From NCBI GenBank assembly GCA_022478985.1, contig JAKSZP010015879.1, forward strand, positions 123,598 to 187,597: a stretch of 64,000 bases of DNA, in the 5' to 3' direction. This DNA comes from Massospora cicadina. Its lineage: Eukaryota > Entomophthoromycota > Entomophthoromycetes > Entomophthorales > Entomophthoraceae. The notes beneath the pieces are model-generated. The model saw nothing but the letters and a program-made list of their open reading frames with translations, had not been told where the DNA came from and did no database searches. Of the stretch, positions 12,171-22,442 are shown in pieces; position 1 is the first letter of the stretch, and each line of letters begins with the position of its first letter. A program made the translations under genes and the position numbers.

Positions 12171-13131
12171 TGTAAGTCCTGGGCAGGAGCCCATCTGACT
12201 GGACTGGGATCAATTCCCGTTCCACTCTTAATAGAGGCAGAAGCTGGCACCAGTACCTCTCATCTCCTAGGGCAATATAGCCCATGTGGTGGATGAGAGG
12301 TAGGTTGCAGCGTACCCCCTGAGGGTTGCACTCCCCATCCCAGCTTTATTCTCCTCCAAGCTGGTGGAAATATTCAGAGGGTCTGCCAGGAGGTGGAGAA
12401 GGCCTGAGGTTTATCTGAGGAGATGGAGCCCAGGTTCATCAAAGAGGCTGATTTTTGCCCCATTGATCAACAAACTCCAGAGAGCAAATTGAGTGAATCA
12501 CCTCAAACCCACTGAGATCCTACCATTGCATCAAAACTGCACCTGTCCCTGACAGGTATGGGGGCGGTCAACCCCTTCCCCACCAACTGGGCTTGGCCTT
12601 ATGTAACCTGGCCCTGGCCCGCTACCTGATGGCTGCCTAAAATGCCACCAATATTGCAAAATGCATGTGCGTGACAAAAAAATAAATTCAAGCAACAGGC
12701 TCAAAATGTATCTTCTAGTCAGGCTGGATCTGAGTCAGTTGCAAAATAGGTCTGGTAGCTAATCTGATGGATTGTTTTTAGTTTACTCCCAATGGCAGTT
12801 GTGCATGAGTTATAATTTTTTACATTGAGCGTTTAGGCAGCGGTCCCAACAGGTACTGCTGTTGCTCCATTTTCTTAATTTTTGCTTCTTATTTTCAAAT
12901 AAAAATTTACAAAAAAAACCCCATATTTTGGTATTACATATTTTATCAAAATAATAGGTGTGATGATCCCAGGTCTGAGTACTCATTGGCTAGTCTTTGT
13001 GGCCAGCCTTCTCATTTTCAATATGTCAATTTGGACAGTTGTGCCTGCAGCATTCTAGCTTGGGTTTGGGGTGGTAACTCATCAGGTGTTCCAGGCTGGT
13101 CTCATCATTTATATCAGCATGCTCCATGGCA
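12171..13131 (+). repeat. 3' LTR of gypsy-B
   Basis: 961 bp, starts TGTAAGTCCTGGGC and ends GGCA. It is visibly similar over its whole length to 6812-7768, with many substitutions, so the insertion is not recent. It keeps the PTNWAWPYVTWPW and WLVFVASLLIFNMSIW codings, but with a TAG at the position after HVVDER-equivalent residues. Confidence 0.85.
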
Positions 13132-14640
13132 ACTTCCAAGTCTTTACAGATGTAAGTGCCATTTCCCTAGAAGTAGTATTAACTCAATGTTTGGGGGAAA
13201 TTACCTTCCAGTAAATTAAAATTTTATTAATTTACCCCTGCAGAAATCAACTACCCAACGTATGAAAAAGATATTCTTGCCATTGTGTTTGCCTTCAGAA
13301 GTTCTAATATTACTTGTTAGACCAAAATTCTCAGTTAACACAGACAATCCAGCAATCTGTTTTTTATTAACAACCTAATTCACAATAGCCAATGTATATG
13401 ATGGCAATATGAATTAATGAAATAAAACATAAAATTTGTGCACTTACTGGGAAAATTAAATGCTGTGGCAGATGGACTTACCCAAATTCCTACCCCTAAA
13501 GATGTAGTCCCAGTTTACCATGTGAAATAATTAGACCTAGAACTAGAGTTAGTTCAAATTCAATAATTTCTAAGAACCTTTAAATTCCCTTTGGCATACT
13601 TGATGAACGGCAATTTAAGAACAGATGTGTCAAAACTTGTGTTATTGAAGACCAACTCTACGTATGTACAAAGGGATCAATTGCCCAGGTGGTCCCTAAA
13701 AACTTGTGACAAAAATACCTCCAAGAAGCCCATGACAATGGTAGACATTTTAGGAAGAAAGCAACTTGGGACGCCTCTTTTCTATATACTGGTGGCCTAA
13801 TGCCTATTCTGATGCATGAAAATGCATTACTACCTGTCACGCTTGTCAAGTATTTGCAAGTCAGACTAAACTCCACAAACTGATAAATTTTATTATTGTT
13901 ACAAAACTATTTAAAAATTTGTAGAATCAACTTTGTGGACCAATTTCTACTATCAGCAATGAATGCAAGTATATCCTGGTTGCAACTGAGTAATTTACCA
14001 AATGGCCCTTAACTAGAGCAGTACTAAAAGCATATGTCTTAGCAACTACTTAATTTTTGTATAAAGAAATCTTACTACCTTTGGATCCCAAAACTATTCT
14101 TTCTGATAAAGGGTCACTATTCAATATCAAGTTTGTTGATAAATTGATTCTCAAGTCAAAACCAAGCATTCTGTAACTACATTATATAATCTCCAATGCA
14201 ATGGGCTAACTGATCAAATAAATCAGACCTTGATACATGCTCTAGAGAAAAGCTGCATGGACAAACCCAAAAATGAGACAAACAACTATCTAAAGTTCTC
14301 TGTATCTATTGCACCAAAGTCCACCACATTGCTCAGAAAACCTTTATGAATACTATATGGCATCAAACACCAACCTGATCTATTTATTCAAAGTTCAACC
14401 CAACCACAGTTAATCTAGATTAAATATCAGCACAGAAGGCCTTGGATGAACAGGCTTGACAAGTTACAGTTCAATATGATAATCAACTCAAAAACTTCAA
14501 AATTTTACTGAAGGAGATCTTGTTTTATTTTTAAAATGAACTACTTAACTTAACGTCACAAAAAACCCAGCCTCAATTTAAAGGTCCTTATCAAATTTCT
14601 AAAGTTTTACCATATGGAAATTACAATCTTGAAGCACTCA
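13132..14640 (+). pseudogene. Gypsy-A RNase H and integrase, continuing after the gypsy-B insertion
   Basis: FQVFTDVSAISLEVVLTQ starts within a few bases of the gypsy-B LTR end and is the RNase H opening (Asp in TDVS). NYPTYEKDILAIVFAF follows near 13245. CITTCHACQVF near 13830 is the C-x2-C half of the integrase zinc finger. Near 13935 are FVGPISTISNECKYILVATE and the first core Asp region, and near 14105 LSDKGSLF, the second core Asp. Multiple stops. The order confirms that A and B are one nested pair. Confidence 0.7.
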
Positions 14641-14713
14641 ATAGGATATTTACCAATTAACTATCAATGGAAATTGACTTTGCCTTTATCAGTATAGAAA
14701 ACAAAAGAGGGAG

Positions 14714-15110
14714 TGTTGTGAAACTAAGACAAAATATGGCTTTAAGCCACATTGGTTCACACATTAATCCATTTTATCCTGATAATCCATTGATTTACTT
14801 ATTTTCTATCTACTTCCTCTCTTATCATTTTAAGATAATGCTAGTATAAATAACTTTATCTATTCTGTGAAATAAAGATACTTTCACACAACCTAATCTA
14901 TTTTTTTAGTACTAGATGGTAACCTAATCTATTCCAAGTTCCAATATTCTGCTTTTAGCTGTTATCCCAGATATTGGAAATCTAGGCCTATTTCCCCATT
15001 GGAGCCCTGTTTGAATGACTACCTGTTATGGATAAAAATATTAGAATTTATGGTGCTGAGAGAACACCTTGTCATGGAAAATCCCGTTATTTGGAAGCTT
15101 CACAAGAACA
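14714..15110 (+). repeat. 3' LTR of gypsy-A
   Basis: Starts TGTTGTGAAACTAAGACA. Apart from substitutions it differs from the 5' LTR by an 18-nt insert at 14903-14920 bracketed by a 13-bp duplication (see separate entry). The right boundary is approximate. Confidence 0.7.
14890..14933 (-). repeat. Mini-insertion 1: 18 nt with a 13-bp target duplication
   Basis: AACCTAATCTATT occurs at 14890-14902 and again at 14921-14933. Between them is TTTTTAGTACTAGATGGT, which on the minus strand reads ACCATCTAGTACTAAAAA. The other LTR of gypsy-A (about 2819-2845) has only a single copy of the target, so this is an insertion. The A-run at one end and the 13-bp duplication are what target-primed reverse transcription leaves. 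Confidence 0.85.
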
Positions 15111-15829
15111 GTAATTAATCTTATTGACTTAACTAAGTAAACACCAAACTGCATAGTAAAACCATTGAATCTGTCAAACCAACTAAAAACCCACCAACCA
15201 CTCAAACAAAACTAATTGACCCATTGCATTACCCAATCACCAACTGTATAAAGAAACCAGTGAGCCCACTGAATTAACCAAATAACCATTAACTGCTTAT
15301 CAAAACCAATGGGGCTAATGAATTGACTAAATCATCTTCTTACTCAAAATATTGAACCTATCAAATTTATCAAATAATAACAAACCACTCCCCAAAATGA
15401 TATAAAGATTATCAATCTACTTTTAGATATCATTGATACATTCTATGCATAACTTTTATTTGTGTTTTATAATTAAGAAAAGTAAAACAGCCTAAGATGG
15501 CTTCCATATTCATAAATAATCATGCCAAGTTTAGCTATTTTTAGTATATTTGTTTATGAGATATTAGATATAACATATATACTATGTTTTTAAATTACTA
15601 GGTGGTATATACAATGATTTTTATTTTCATATAGAAATAGTGAGGCTTCAAAAAATTTATATAAAGATAGTGATTTTAAAAAAATTGGTACAAAAGAAAT
15701 ACATCGTTAAAAAGAGTACTAAATTTTTTAGGAAAAAAGAACTAGCTTTAAAAGTCTTATAAAAAAAGAACTGCCTTCGAAAATTTTTTTGGGAAAAAAG
15801 AACCTCCGTAAAAAAGGCACTAAAAAGTT
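15111..15829. other. AT-rich DNA, no gene recognised
   Basis: 15150-15370 is a purine-poor, C/A-rich stretch built from variants of AACCAACT, ACCAACCACT and AATTGACC. It looks like a strand-flipped relative of the TTGGTTGAT/GAGTGGTTGATGG stretch at 19560-19760. The rest to 15829 is AT-rich without a convincing ORF. Confidence 0.4.
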
Positions 15830-16090
15830 TGAAATAATCGAGAAATTGTGAATGCCCAATAACACTCTTTTTGAAGTCAGCGCCATATTTTAACTGACTT
15901 TTAATAGGCATTTATAATATATATACTCAGCACTGTATATTCTAAGTTGCTTATAATTTACACTTCAACCTAATCCAATATAAGCTTTAATTTATATTTG
16001 TGAGCAAAATTCTATAATACAGGTTGGAATACGGCGCCGACTTCAAAAAGGGTTTTGTTAAGTATTCATAATTTTTTAATTATTTCATAC
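15830..16090. repeat. Inverted pair of a short dispersed repeat
   Basis: On the minus strand 15911-15830 reads ATGGCGCTGACTTCAAAAAG and then continues AT-rich. On the plus strand 16028-16090 reads ATACGGCGCCGACTTCAAAAAG followed by a similar AT-rich stretch. The similarity extends about 60-80 bp at roughly 70%. The two copies face each other about 120 bp apart and could fold as an imperfect hairpin. The minus copy lies in a 84-residue open frame (15911-15657), which I do not regard as a gene. Confidence 0.55.
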
Positions 16091-16871
16091 TTTCTATATA
16101 TATTAGATAGTATTTGTTTAAAAATTGTTGTGGATGAGCTTTTTACAGTTTTAGTTATTCAAGTTGTAGTATATATAGGTTAAATCTATATCTAATCAGT
16201 AAGACTAAACATTTTTTGATTTTTATACTATTTTAATGCTTCACACCAATGTCACTCAAGTGTAAAATTGTAACGGCGCATCAAGAAGCTATAACAATTG
16301 ACTTATGCCAAGGCTCAGAAACTAGAAGTTTGTGCCATCTAAAGCGATTTTCTTACTCTTTTCACTTATTCTTTTTGTAAAAAAATAAATTATTTGTAGA
16401 AGTAATCATTAGTAGATTATAGTTCGTGCAACAAGAATTGCAAATCTCAATATTTATGGTTCAACAAATCAAGTTTATTATATACTCAGTTGTTGTAGTT
16501 TACAATTAACTGACGATGATAATCTGCACATTTAAGACTAGCTTACACTCTGCATTTATTTAACTAAAAAATTCAAAACAAGTTTACTGCTTTAAATAAC
16601 AATTTGACTTTTAAACCATATTTTATAAATACATCATGATAATTCAAACCCTTTTATTTCATTACAAATCATTTTAGTCATTAAATTGTTAAGATCATAA
16701 TCATCAAAAATGTGTATTTTAGAGTTATTAATGCTATCTAAAACTTTACATTTTACCTTGCACTAACAATCAAAAACAGTTAAATAAAAAGCCATGTGCG
16801 TATTCATACGGTAGCAACCTACAGAAACAAAAGTAATAGATAGTATACGGGCTCTTAAATTGAAGCAACGT
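16091..16871. other. AT-rich intergenic DNA
   Basis: No ORF, repeat or RNA recognised. It lies downstream of the minus-strand dehydrogenase gene and probably contains its 3' untranslated region. Confidence 0.4.
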
Positions 16872-17924
16872 TTAATTCAAGAAGTTGAAAGGTTCTTTCC
16901 AAGAGCGCATCACATTGGGAATGTTGAAATAACTGGAAGTGTCCACCTTTTGGCAACATTCATAATAATTCCCTGACTCAGTAATATCATGATTTTTACA
17001 GCCGGATGAAGCGAAGTTATTGCGGCGTATGAAGGGGAACGAGAAAAGAAATATGCAATTATAGTAATAAAAGGGAGAAATATAGGATAATACCATAAAG
17101 CTTTCTGATCATCTTTTTTCCCTATATTATGTTCAAAACACAATATAAAAATCACTTACATATGTCAGACGAAACAAAACCAGGGTGGGTTGAACTGATT
17201 ATTATATTATATTTCTCCAACCGGCTGGCTAAGGCTTTTGTGGCCATAATGCTATAAAGCTTAGATGTTCCATAAAAAGAAAAGGTGCGAAAAACCACAC
17301 CAACTTTGAGTCCATGAACGTTTTCCAAATCAAATTTGCCGAATTTATAGGCTTTTTGTTAATTTTAAATAGTAAATAATACACTCACCATCACTTGCAA
17401 CGTTGACTATTCTGGCTTGAGGAGACTTTTTCAGGGCTGAAGTAGAAGATGGATCATAAGAATGTGAGAGAGATAGTTACACTAATGTATAACATTAAGT
17501 TGGCAGTTTTTATTTACCTGAAGAGTACTCTCAAAGCCGTCCTCAGTAATAACTTTATCCATCATCACAAGTCCAGCATTGTTGATAAGTATATCAAGAG
17601 AAAAAAACTAGTACTGATAAAGCTAGCGCAAAACTCTAACTGATGATAATTTTGCCAAGTTTAAGTGAAGATATTTTACATCTGTATTTCCTGTTGTATT
17701 TTTAATATCATCTACAGCAGCTTGCGCTTTAACGGATTGCGGCAAGCCAGATAAACTTTCGCGTTCATTTCGCCAACTGGCGAGCAGTCTCCAAGCCAAT
17801 CCCTGATGGAATTAAGTACAAACCAAGTTTAAATTCAAGTAATACCTGTATTCGACCCCGTGACAATAGCAACTTTCCCAGTGAGATCTTGTTTCACATA
17901 TGATAATGGCTTTTCCAAAAACAT
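16872..17924 (-). pseudogene. Short-chain dehydrogenase/reductase (retinol-dehydrogenase-like), five exons, frameshifted
   Basis: This is the only host-type gene seen. The start at 17924 gives MFLEKPLSY, soon followed by LTGKVAIVTGSNTG, the NAD(P)-binding motif (TGxxxGxG, completed as IG in exon 2). Then come LDILINNAG, VNVASDG (catalytic Ser), YGTSK (Y-x3-K) and THPGFVSSD. The C-terminal exon has a hydrophobic stretch (LPFITIIAYFF), then ESGNYYECC. GT-AG introns that fit: 17803-17845, 17482-17517, 17352-17388 and 17105-17159. All catalytic residues are present, but at least five single-base frame changes are needed, several in A or T runs (near 17770, 17745, 17590, 17436, 16990). It is either a young pseudogene or a real gene damaged by assembly indels. 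The exact substrate cannot be told. Confidence 0.85.
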
Positions 17925-18397
17925 AATAGACTCTTTCAAATATCTTCCATAAATAAGCAAATTGATCGAGAAAGGATATAGTTATAAAAAGTAAGCACTA
18001 ACCAGGCTGGACAACTCAAGTGCATATAGCAATAATCAATAAACAATTTAAGTTAGGAATTTAATTCAAATATGAGCGCAGTTAGGGATCATTTAGTACT
18101 TTAAACAGCGTAGCTAATATAATTATAGATTTTATAATGAGGCATTGGCATAAAGTTAACAAAAGGAGAAAGCAACGCAATTCAATGTCGGGAAAATAGC
18201 TTTGAGTTACAAATTACTATTTTGGACTGACTAGTGTAGTCAAAAGACTGAATCTTAGTTTCATCATGAAGAACGGTGTTGTTAGCACAGGATAAGTCGA
18301 GTTTATCGTACATCGCGGGTTCAGTCATTGTCGGGCGGCAATGGGAAACATGCTCAGATATCGTTAGAGGGGCAATCGGGATAAAAACCAGGAATCG
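17925..18397. other. AT-rich upstream region of the dehydrogenase gene
   Basis: No ORF of note. It should contain the promoter of the minus-strand dehydrogenase, but I see no specific site that I can defend. It ends at the SINE target duplication. Confidence 0.4.
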
Positions 18398-18414
18398 AAG
18401 ATCGTCAAAATAAA

Positions 18415-18542
18415 TTAGTCGAGGTGGGTCGACCTTGGGACAAATATACTACACCGAGAATTTTTCTAGCCAGTACAGGTTTCGAATTCGAAACCTGCAC
18501 TAGGGGTGGAAGCAGTTTTACCTGCCAGGCTAACCACCCTTT
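18415..18542 (-). mobile_element. SINE copy 1, tRNA-like, with a 17-bp target duplication
   Basis: AAGATCGTCAAAATAAA at 18398-18414 is repeated as AAGATCGTCAAAACAAA at 18543-18559 (one mismatch). The 128-bp insert, read on the minus strand, opens GGGTGGTTAGCCTGGCAGG, reminiscent of a pol III A box. About 40 nt later it has GGTTTCGAATTCGAAACC, resembling a B box (GGTTCGANNCC) inside a perfect palindrome. A second copy lies at 20880-21004. The tRNA-like reading is an inference; the target duplication and second copy are directly seen. Confidence 0.75.
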
Positions 18543-18912
18543 AAGATCGTCAAAACAAAGAATAGACTGAATGTTTAGTATAAAGTAGAAAATGATCAGG
18601 TATAAAAACCCGATCAAATTATAAAAATTAGATAAAAAGAAAAGTGTTAAGAGACAAGAGAAATTTGGATTAAAAACGAATCGTGCAAAACCTGTGTATA
18701 TAGACACAGATTAATATAGAACGTTTTTGTCTTTTAAGTCATAAGCTAACATAATTGTAGGTGTGATAATTTAAGCTGTGCATATCAAATAATACCAATC
18801 TAACAACTTGCTATTTGTAAGTGGGTAATTGCACTAAACAATTATCCATTTTTGTAAGATAATCTACTTAATAAAAAATTTCACTGACGTACTGACTGAC
18901 ATCTGAAACCTT

Positions 18913-19229
18913 CGAGTTTGATAGGTTCAATCTATTTGGGTGAGTGGGTGAGAATTGGCGAATCCTATCGAATTTGAAATTATCGAGCTTGATGGGTTCA
19001 ATCTATGGGCGATTGGGTGAAGATTGACAAATCTTGTTGAATAATTCACCAAATTGCTCACCTGAAGCTAACCGAGTCTAATAAGTAATCTATTTGGGTG
19101 AGTAGATGAGAATTGGCAAATAAGATCGAATCTAAACCTATCGAGCCTGATGGTTTAATTTATTTGGGTGAATGGGTGAGAATTGGCGAATATTATCTAA
19201 TAATTCACCAAATTGCTCACCTGAAACTC
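18913..19229 (+). repeat. Dimeric minisatellite, two copies of a ~158-bp unit
   Basis: Four monomers starting CGAG lie at 18913, 18984, 19073 and 19142. They alternate between about 70 bp (A) and 89 bp (B), giving (A-B)x2. Each has TTGGGTGAGTGGGTGAGAATTGGC-like sequence. The B monomers add AATAATTCACCAAATTGCTCACC, an inverted version of the same core (GGTGAGAATTGG), so each B unit can fold back. Confidence 0.75.
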
Positions 19230-19277
19230 AACAAAAATCAGTATTAGAGTTTAAGTAATTAAGTAGTTAGGATAATC

Positions 19278-19370
19278 AGCTCACCAGCCACGAAGGCAAC
19301 AGCGGAGCTGTCAGTCCGAGTGGCTCGAGAGTAGTGCTGGCACAGCCTATAGGCTACAATGTGAGCTTAT
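19278..19370. other. GC-richer structured segment inside the Helitron-like element
   Basis: GATAATCAGCTCACC near 19273 and GTGAGCTTATC near 19360 are inverted copies that would close a long stem. Between them are smaller self-complementary pieces (GCCTATAGGC near 19347). It stands out from the AT-rich surroundings. I do not recognise an RNA family. Confidence 0.4.
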
Positions 19371-19852
19371 CATTTGATAAACTTTAAATAATGTAGCGAA
19401 GCACGGGTATCTGGATGTTAGGTCTATAGTTTAAAATCCTGCCTAATTTGGTTCACCTAATTAATAAAATACTTTTTGGCAAGTTAAGTAGAAGTTGATT
19501 TAGTAGTTTGGAATATAGTCACGTACTCAATGATTTTAAGTATGAAGAGATGTTTTGGGTAGCAGTTTGGTGTTATTTGATTGATTCGATAGGTCTTTTT
19601 GTTTGGCCGAGTGGTTGATGGCTTTTGTTCGAATCGATAAGGCATAGTTTAGTTTTGAGGGGTGATTAGTTATTGGTTGTTTTGATAAGTTCAGTTAGGT
19701 TTACCTGAGTGGTTGATGGTTTTTGGTTGATTTTATTGAGCGGTTAGATTTGGCTGAGTGGTTTTGTTATCTATAATATAAAATCTAAATTAATAAATTG
19801 AATATCTGAAATTTTATAGACACCGTAGCGAAGCACGGGTAAATCAGCTAGT

Positions 19853-20879
19853 ATTATAGAATTTAATTTTTAGATGTCTAGTAAACTTTAATATTTCTAA
19901 AGATAGTTGTATTATATACACTAGAATCTTTATAATTTTACTTATTGACTCTCACATATATTTTTATAAAAATTATTTATTGATTTTATAAATTTAATAA
20001 ATTGCAGCTATATAAACAGTATATAATTGTAACTATTATTCAGAAATAGACTTGGTTATTTTTCACAGCTTTTCCTTAAGTCTTGCTATTTAAATTTTAT
20101 TGTAGTTTTATCTATCATTTGCATTGTCTTTAAAAAATGATTCAAGTTTTACCTTATGGTAAAAAACTTAAGTACATGATATATGCCTTATGGCTGAAGG
20201 TTATTAGAAACTTTCTTAACATTTTATCTACTGTTATGATATGATACTATCATTGTGTATTGTCATTTAACTTTTAAAAGAACAATACCTGAGATGGTTA
20301 GATTACTTAAGTAATGGTTGGATTAGCCTAACTAAAACTGTGTATGACAGCAGGCAAGTAGCTGGTAGATAGATTAGATTTTATTTGATTTAGATTAAAT
20401 TAGGTAGCATTTTAGTTGTGGTGGTTTAGGAAATCATCTTATAAATAAATCATTATAAATGCATGTTTATTTCAACACCTACTCCTAGACTATTTACCAA
20501 TCTCAGATAAACTTGACACAAATATTCTATGATATATATATATATATAATTATTCAGTCAACTTGATTAGTTCAATATTTCAGGTATAAGGTTGGCAGTT
20601 TTTACTTATTTAGTTTTTATTTAGTTAATTTATCAGTCAATTATGTGGTAAACTTTCAGATATCTATCTATAATACCTCATTTTATTTACTTGGTTGATT
20701 TAATTGGTCAATCTATAGTAAATTTACTGATTGCCATCTACAAAAATTTATTTTAGATCTAGTTGATTTAATTGGTCAACCTATGCAAAAACAATCTACA
20801 CCTATAGTAATTTAAGCTCATCAGGTATGATCTCATACTTGAATATACCCCCAGCCATAGGACATAATCATGTCAATAT
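19853..20879. other. AT-rich DNA with degenerate short repeats
   Basis: No gene. 20550-20810 contains repeated variants of TTGATTTAATTGGTCAA and ATCTATAGTAA. An (AT)n tract lies at about 20532-20548. Confidence 0.45.
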
Positions 20880-21004
20880 TTGAGGTGGGTCAACCTTGGA
20901 AAAAATATACCACACTGAGAATTTTTCTAGCTAGTACAGGTTTCAAACTCAAAACCTGCAGTAGGGTGAAAGCAGATTTACCTTCCAGGCTAACCACTCT
21001 TGCA
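20880..21004 (-). mobile_element. SINE copy 2
   Basis: Similar along its whole length (my estimate 85-90%) to 18415-18542, in the same orientation. The palindrome has decayed (GGTTTTGAGTTTGAAACC on the minus strand). No clear target duplication remains. Confidence 0.7.
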
Positions 21005-21489
21005 TGGTCTTTTTAGTTATTGAACCTATATATTCTAGTCTATAGTATAAAAGAAAGAGGATCACAAAAGGATTAAGTAGTCAGTTCTTCAAAAAATCTA
21101 AACAGGCCAAAGTGTGAAGAAAAATAACAATACAGAACCCATGCAATAGGTGACAGATTTCCATAATAGTTTTATAGAAAACTGGCTAAACTAATCTAAA
21201 TTAGATGGTAAACAACCGTTTGAATAGCAAATTTTTGAAGGACTTTTATAGTTTATATGAACTGATAAAATAATACATAGTTGGTATCATATTCTGTTGG
21301 ATGACTCAAAAATAAACCCTTTTAAACCATAAAATCTGCCCAATCATCCTGAAGATAAATTAAGCAACCCTTTCCCATTAATTAAGTATAAAAAATTGAC
21401 ACAATAATCAAGAAATTACCCTGGGATTGATATCTAAATTTTCTCCAAAAATCCCTTGGGCTAATGGCAACTATAAGATTGCCCCTCAT
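21005..21489. other. AT-rich DNA, no gene recognised
   Basis: No ORF, RNA or repeat that I can defend. Confidence 0.4.
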
Positions 21490-22060
21490 TTTAGTGTAAA
21501 TTAATTTCTGCCCTATTGCAAAATTTTTATGACAATGCTTGAAATTGGCATGATAGGACTTGCATATGAACAGCCTGAATAGGAGTAACTATTGCTATTG
21601 AGAGGCCTGCTGACATCCCAGATAGGGAATGTCATTAGACTTAAATCAATGTCAATTTTCCCAATAATTGTGGTTCATCAGTTGTATGATAAAACTCAAT
21701 TTAGGCTGACTTGGGATAATTTTACACATTTGAGTTGTAATTATAATACCTGAAACCTTCTCAATTTTGAGAGTATTTTGCCACCAATATACCTAATAAG
21801 GGTCATTGTTGTATCAGTTCTTGGGATAAAATGAGGTGGAAAATAATATCTGTGGAAGTTTCATACTTGCAGTATGGCCAGGAGATACCCTAGAGGTATA
21901 AATACTGGCATCTGGCTTAGTGAAAATATTATCAAATCATATCTTCTGATAAAATATGTATTCTAATAATTCTCTTTTATCTAATTAATTTATCAAAGTT
22001 GGTTCTTATTAAAATATTGATAAGCTTTTAAGATGAAAATCACTAGCTTATATCTTTGCC
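21490..22060 (+). repeat. LTR-like repeat K, plus copy
   Basis: Matches 26330-26862 in inverted orientation. Shared landmarks are GAGAGGCCTGCTGACATCCC, TTTGCCACCAATA, GAGGTGGAAAATAAT and GGCCAGGAGATACC, then a TATA-like GGTATAAATACTGGC at 21895. The TATA box about two-thirds along suggests an LTR promoter. The ends are approximate and no coding region of this family is identified. Confidence 0.6.
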
Positions 22061-22442
22061 TGCATTGGTAGAAGTTCCCAAAGTTATAGGTAAAAGTTAT
22101 CCCAAGAAGACCTAAGATGTCATTTAAATTTAGATAAGCCTTTGAGCTTCCAAACGGTCAATACTCATATTATACTGGCAAAAAAGTGAGGATATTTTGG
22201 TCAAACTTCTTCCCATCTATATGTGCAGGATTTTAATAAACAAGCAAGCAATCCTCAGATTTTTACACTTGATTTGCTTCATCAAATGGAATGAGATGAC
22301 ATTAACAGGGGGTCTGGTGTCAATAATAGCCAAGACTTTCAACTTGTGTACTACTATTTCCACTTGGGTGACTTATGATCCAAAATATGGTAAGGATATA
22401 TAGAGTTCACAACAGGATAAGAAAAGAATAACCTTTACTCCC
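22061..22442. other. No gene recognised between LTR fragments
   Basis: A 68-residue open frame (22197-22403) has no recognisable motif. The sequence is probably degenerate transposon DNA. Confidence 0.35.

Larger units (their letters stand above)
6812..13131 (+). mobile_element. Gypsy-B, complete but decayed chromodomain Ty3/gypsy element nested in gypsy-A
   Basis: LTRs at 6812-7768 (957 bp) and 12171-13131 (961 bp) both start TGTAAGTC and end CA. A purine-rich tract (GGGAAGGGTAA) precedes the 3' LTR. Host sequence GGCTTC before and ACTTCC after suggests a short target duplication (CTTC). The gypsy-A RNase H frame resumes immediately after base 13131. Internal order: protease, reverse transcriptase, RNase H, integrase, chromodomain. 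No clear gag is visible between 7769 and 8100, and 8760-9330 looks like an insertion/deletion scar. Chromodomains target chromoviruses to heterochromatin. Confidence 0.85.
2648..15110 (+). mobile_element. Gypsy-A, Ty3/gypsy element, decayed and split by two later insertions
   Basis: Two related LTRs (about 2648-3010 and 14714-15110) start TGTTGT and share the block around TTTAAGCCAC, TATCCTGATAATCCATTG and GATATTGGAAATCT. Between them, in plus order, are gag with CCHC knuckles, protease (DSGS near 5400), reverse transcriptase, RNase H and integrase, which is the Ty3/gypsy order. A solo LTR (3225-3948) interrupts the gag leader, and gypsy-B (6812-13131) interrupts the reverse transcriptase/RNase H region. 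The coding frames are full of stops, so this is among the oldest elements here. I found no convincing target duplication. Confidence 0.8.
18863..19852 (+). mobile_element. Non-autonomous Helitron-like element
   Basis: The right end has CCGT-AGCGAAGC-ACGG, a 4-bp stem hairpin (19823-19838), then GTAAATCAG and CTAGT at 19848-19852. That is the Helitron 3' signature (hairpin followed by CTRRT). The proposed left end is A followed by TCTACTTAATAAAA at 18863, matching the TC start. No RepHel protein is encoded. Inside are a dimeric minisatellite (18913-19229) and a GC-richer structured segment (19278-19370). A second GTAGCGAAGCACGGGT at 19390-19405 repeats the hairpin sequence, perhaps an older nested end. 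The left boundary is an inference. Confidence 0.65.

Noticed and set aside
17603..17620. A fifth mini-insertion at the CTAGTACT in the dehydrogenase gene
   Set aside because: The A-run lies on the wrong side of the core, ACCAT is absent and no flanking duplication is present.
18415..18542. A functional tRNA gene
   Set aside because: The A- and B-box-like pieces do not fold into a cloverleaf, and the unit is an insertion with target duplication.
18880..19240. CRISPR array
   Set aside because: The repeats are two alternating long monomers without unique spacers, in a eukaryotic context.
20532..20548. TATA box or origin at the AT run
   Set aside because: It is a simple (AT)n microsatellite with no gene nearby.
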